Notes under the pieces: generated by a model
The model's database searches: none
Told to the model about the DNA's origin: nothing
Seen by the model: only the letters and a program-made list of their open reading frames with translations
DNA from: Auanema rhodensis
Taxonomy: Eukaryota; Nematoda; Chromadorea; Rhabditida; Rhabditidae
Assembly (NCBI GenBank): GCA_964057225.1
Contig: OZ059900.1
Span: 14,213,638 to 14,277,637 of the forward strand
Reading direction: 5' to 3'
DNA length: 64,000 nucleotides
Made by a program: the position numbers and the translations under genes
In this document: one piece after another, positions 60,872 through 64,000 of the stretch
Position numbering within the stretch: position 1 is the stretch's first letter
Layout: each line of letters starts with the position of its first letter

Positions 60872-60943
60872 CTCCCCGGCCGGGAATTGAACCCGGGTCT
60901 CGCATGTGACAGACGCGGATACTCACCACTATACTACCGAGGA
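60872..60943 (-). tRNA. trnD-GUC: tRNA-Asp(GTC), unit 65
   Basis: Consensus body. The spacer begins as type D (aaagcag) and switches to type B (tcgtctttatccg): a recombinant unit. Confidence 0.97.
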
Positions 60944-61310
60944 TTGAATTTGCACTTAGAAACTTTCATTAAGAGTGTGAGTTTGAAATATAGTAGAAAA
61001 ATGAAACACTGTCTCTAAGATATCTTGATTTATGGCCTACTTTACTCAAAGAGCTAATTGAAGTTTGGTGTTAGAATGAACAATTGATTAACGCTGACGT
61101 TCCATTTTTTTTCATCGTAATTGAGATAGAATACTTAAATTAAATGAAAATGTTTAACAATTTAGAAAAAAAACACAAGCTCAAATCAATTTTGAAAAAA
61201 CAGAAAGTTTAAAATAACCTTTTTTCTAACAATTATCTTTTTAATTCGACTTTTGGAAGAAAACAAAAATAGCATAACATTCAATAACGATGAATCAGAA
61301 CAAAAACATT

Positions 61311-61382
61311 CTCCCCGGCCGGGAATTGAACCCGGGTCTCGCATGTGACAGACGCGGATACTCACCACTATACTACCGAGGA
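61311..61382 (-). tRNA. trnD-GUC: tRNA-Asp(GTC), unit 66
   Basis: Consensus body; type E with one private spacer change (ctaacaatt). Confidence 0.97.
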
Positions 61383-61749
61383 TTTAATTTGCACTTAGAA
61401 ACTTTCATTAAGAGTGTGAGTTTGAATTAAAGTAGAAAAATGAAACACTGTCTCTAACATATCTTGATTTATGGCCTACTTTACTCAAAGAGCTAATTGA
61501 AGTTTGGTGTTAGAATGAACAATTGATTAACGCTGACGTTCCGTTTTTTTTCATCGTAATTAAGATAGAACACTTAAATTAAATAGAAATGTTTGAAAAT
61601 TTTAAAAAAAATCACAAGCTCAAATCACTTTTGAAAAAACAGAAAGTTTAAAATAACCTTTTTTCTAATAATTATCTTTTTAATTCGACTTTTGGAAGAA
61701 AACAAAAATAGCATAACATTCAATAACGATGAATCAGAACAAAAACATT

Positions 61750-61821
61750 CTCCCCGGCCGGGAATTGAACCCGGGTCTCGCATGTGACAGACGCGGATAC
61801 TCACCACTATACTACCGAGGA
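61750..61821 (-). tRNA. trnD-GUC: tRNA-Asp(GTC), unit 67
   Basis: Consensus body; type F. Confidence 0.97.
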
Positions 61822-62189
61822 TTGAATTTGCACTTAGAAACTTTCATTGAGAGTGTGAGTTTGAATTAAAGTAGAAAAATGAAACACTGTCTCTAAGATA
61901 TCTTGATTTATGGCCTACTTTACTCAAAGAGCTAATTGAAGTTTGGTGTTAAAATGAACAATTGATTAACGCTGACGTTCCATTTTTTTTCATCGTAATT
62001 GAGATAGAATACTTAAATTAAATGGAAATGTTTAACAATTTAAAAAAAAATCACAAGCTCAAATCACTTTTGAAAAAACAGAAAGTTTAAAACAACCTTT
62101 TTTTCTAATAATTATCGTCTTTATCCGACTTTTGGAAAAAAAGAAAAATAGCATAACATTCAATAACGATGAATCAGAACAAAAACATT

Positions 62190-62261
62190 CTCCCCGGCCG
62201 GGAATTGAACCCGGGTCTCGCATGTGACAGACGCGGATACTCACCACTATACTACCGAGGA
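62190..62261 (-). tRNA. trnD-GUC: tRNA-Asp(GTC), unit 68
   Basis: Consensus body; type B as in unit 63 with one extra T in the spacer run (440-bp spacing). Confidence 0.97.
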
Positions 62262-62627
62262 TTTAATTTGCACTTAGAAACTTTCATTAAGAGTGTGAGT
62301 TTGAATTAAAGTAGAAAAATGAAACACTGTCTCTAACATATCTTGATTTATGGCCTACTTTACTCAAAGAGCTAATTGAAGTTTGGTGTTAGAATGAACG
62401 ATTGATTAACGCTGACGTTTCAATTTTTTTCATCGTAATTGAGATAGAACATTTAAATTAAATGGAAATGTTTAACAATTTAGAAAAAAAACACAAGCTC
62501 AAATCACTTTTGAAAAAACAGAAAGTTTAAAACAACCTTTTTCTAATAATTATCTTTTTTATCCGACTTTTGGAAAAAAACAAAAATAGCATAACATTCA
62601 ATAACGATGAATCAGAACAAAAACATT

Positions 62628-62699
62628 CTCCCCGGCCGGGAATTGAACCCGGGTCTCGCATGTGACAGACGCGGATACTCACCACTATACTACCGAGGA
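62628..62699 (-). tRNA. trnD-GUC: tRNA-Asp(GTC), unit 69
   Basis: Consensus body; type C. Confidence 0.97.
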
Positions 62700-63066
62700 T
62701 TGAATTTGCACTTAGAAACTTTCATTAAGAGTGTGAGTTTGAAATATAGTAGAAAAATGAAACACTGTCTCTAACATATATTGATTTATGGCCTACTTTA
62801 CTCAAAGAGCTAATTGAAGTTTGGTGTTAAAATGAACAATTGATTAACGTTGACGTTCCGTTTTTTTTCATCGTAATTAAGATAGAACACTTAAATTAAA
62901 TAGAAATGTTTGAAAATTTAAAAAAAAATCACAAGCTCAAATCACTTTTGAAAAAGCAGAAAGTTTAAAATAACCTTTTTTCTAATAATTATCTTTTTAA
63001 TTCGACTTTTGGAAGAAAACAAAATAAGCATAACATTCAATAACGATGAATCAGAACAAAAACATT

Positions 63067-63138
63067 CTCCCCGGCCGGGAATTGAACCCGGGTCTCGCAT
63101 GTGACAGACGCGGATACTCACCACTATACTACCGAGGA
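63067..63138 (-). tRNA. trnD-GUC: tRNA-Asp(GTC), unit 70
   Basis: Consensus body; type D. Confidence 0.97.
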
Positions 63139-63505
63139 TTGAATTTGCACTTAGAAACTTTCATTGAGAGTGTGAGTTTGAAATATAGTAGAAAAATGAA
63201 ACACTGTCTCTAAGATATCTTGATTTATGGCCTACTTTACTCAAAGAGCTAATTGAAGTTTGGTGTTAGAATGAACAATTGATTAACGCTGACGTTCCGT
63301 TTTTTTTCATCGTAATTAAGATAGAACACTTAAATTAAATGAAAATGTTTAACAATTTAGAAAAAAAACACAAGCTCAAATCAATTTTGAAAAAACAGAA
63401 AGTTTAAAATAACCTTTTTTCTAATAATTATCTTTTTAATTCGACTTTTGGAAGAAAACAAAAATAGCATAACATTCAATAACGATGAATCAGAACAAAA
63501 ACATT

Positions 63506-63577
63506 CTCCCCGGCCGGGAATTGAACCCGGGTCTCGCATGTGACAGACGCGGATACTCACCACTATACTACCGAGGA
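63506..63577 (-). tRNA. trnD-GUC: tRNA-Asp(GTC), unit 71
   Basis: Consensus body; type E. Confidence 0.97.
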
Positions 63578-63944
63578 TTTAATTTGCACTTAGAAACTTT
63601 CATTAAGAGTGTGAGTTTGAATTAAAGTAGAAAAATGAAACACTGTCTCTAACATATCTTGATTTATGGCCTACTTTACTCAAAGAGCTAATTGAAGTTT
63701 GGTGTTAGAATGAACAATTGATTAACGCTGACGTTCCGTTTTTTTTCATCGTAATTAAGATAGAACACTTAAATTAAATAGAAATGTTTGAAAATTTTAA
63801 AAAAAATCACAAGCTCAAATCACTTTTGAAAAAACAGAAAGTTTAAAATAACCTTTTTTCTAATAATTATCTTTTTAATTCGACTTTTGGAAGAAAACAA
63901 AAATAGCATAACATTCAATAACGATGAATCAGAACAAAAACATT

Positions 63945-64000
63945 CTCCCCGGCCGGGAATTGAACCCGGGTCTCGCATGTGACAGACGCGGATACTCACC
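63945..64000 (-). tRNA. trnD-GUC: tRNA-Asp(GTC), unit 72, cut by the window end
   Basis: Type F. The 3' 56 nt are present and match the consensus; the 5' end lies beyond the window, so the array continues. Confidence 0.95.

Larger units (their letters stand above)
58335..64000. repeat. tRNA-Asp tandem array, right segment (units 60-72)
   Basis: The array continues in register after the retrotransposon: subtracting the 8905-bp element and one 5-bp target copy leaves exactly 439 bp between the tRNAs of units 59 and 60. Here the type order is a pentamer E-F-B-C-D (units 61-65, 66-70, then 71-72 cut by the window end), with tRNA-to-tRNA spacings of 2194 and 2195 bp for the repeated blocks. Confidence 0.97.

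Noticed and set aside
23760..63563. About 60-codon minus-strand reading frames starting with MVSIRVCHM in most tRNA units
   Set aside because: They start inside the tRNA (mostly at GTG), run through the tRNA body and terminator into AT-rich spacer, and break whenever the T run changes by one base. The tRNA explains their conservation.
23741..64000. tRNA-derived SINE family
   Set aside because: Copies are strictly tandem, keep a complete cloverleaf and terminator, and have no A-rich or LINE-derived tail or individual target duplications.
23741..64000. CRISPR array
   Set aside because: Units of 439 bp with nearly identical spacers, a eukaryotic tRNA in each, and no cas genes.

Overview
This is a eukaryotic (metazoan) window, AT-rich, and made almost entirely of two abutting tandem arrays plus one very young retrotransposon. 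It is probably a nematode. The evidence is a compact GIT-family gene with about 21 introns, nearly all 40-59 bp, a splice acceptor lying directly against the start codon (compatible with spliced-leader trans-splicing), and a BEL/Pao element whose env region resembles the phlebovirus-Gc-like env reported for nematode Cer elements. The phylum is inference; that this is an animal-type nuclear genome is much safer.

Region 1 (94-23704) is a head-to-tail array with an exact 3495-bp period, about 6.8 units. Each full unit holds a whole minus-strand gene for a GIT protein (ArfGAP, ankyrin repeats, two Spa2-homology repeats, coiled coil, C-terminal paxillin-binding-type helical domain). My exon model for copy 2 uses 21 GT-AG introns and sums to 1896 coding bases (631 aa plus stop) in one open frame. 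Copies 1-6 look complete. Copy 7 is cut 4 nt inside exon 5 and so lacks the ArfGAP domain and the start.

Region 2 (about 23741-49419, resuming 58335-64000) is an array of 72 tRNA-Asp(GTC) genes, all on the minus strand. There is one gene per 437-440 bp unit, usually 439 or 438, and each is followed 4 nt after the discriminator base by a T5 Pol III terminator. Sixty-one copies carry the same tRNA body (the last is cut by the window end). The spacers fall into a few types (A-F below) arranged as higher-order repeats: A-B-C-D tetramers of 1755 bp on the left and E-F-B-C-D pentamers of about 2194 bp on the right.

Region 3 (49425-58329) is a complete 8905-bp BEL/Pao retrotransposon. It has 300-bp LTRs that I read as identical, a 5-bp target duplication (ACTTT), a tRNA-Gly-like primer site, and a single 2637-codon ORF carrying gag, protease, RT, RNase H, integrase and an env-like membrane glycoprotein. 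Removing the element and one target copy restores an exact 439-bp tRNA unit. It integrated 19-23 bp upstream of a tRNA-Asp gene, a position like that chosen by Pol III-targeted elements.

Spacer type key, read from the sequence on the 3' side of each tRNA (lower coordinates): A has tatattttttatccg; B has tcgtctttatccg followed by gaaaagaaaaat; C is the 438-bp form with a shortened T run and ggaaaaaaac; D has aaagcagaaag plus ttttaattcg; E has tcaattttg plus ttttaattcg; F has tcacttttg, aaaacag and ttttaattcg.
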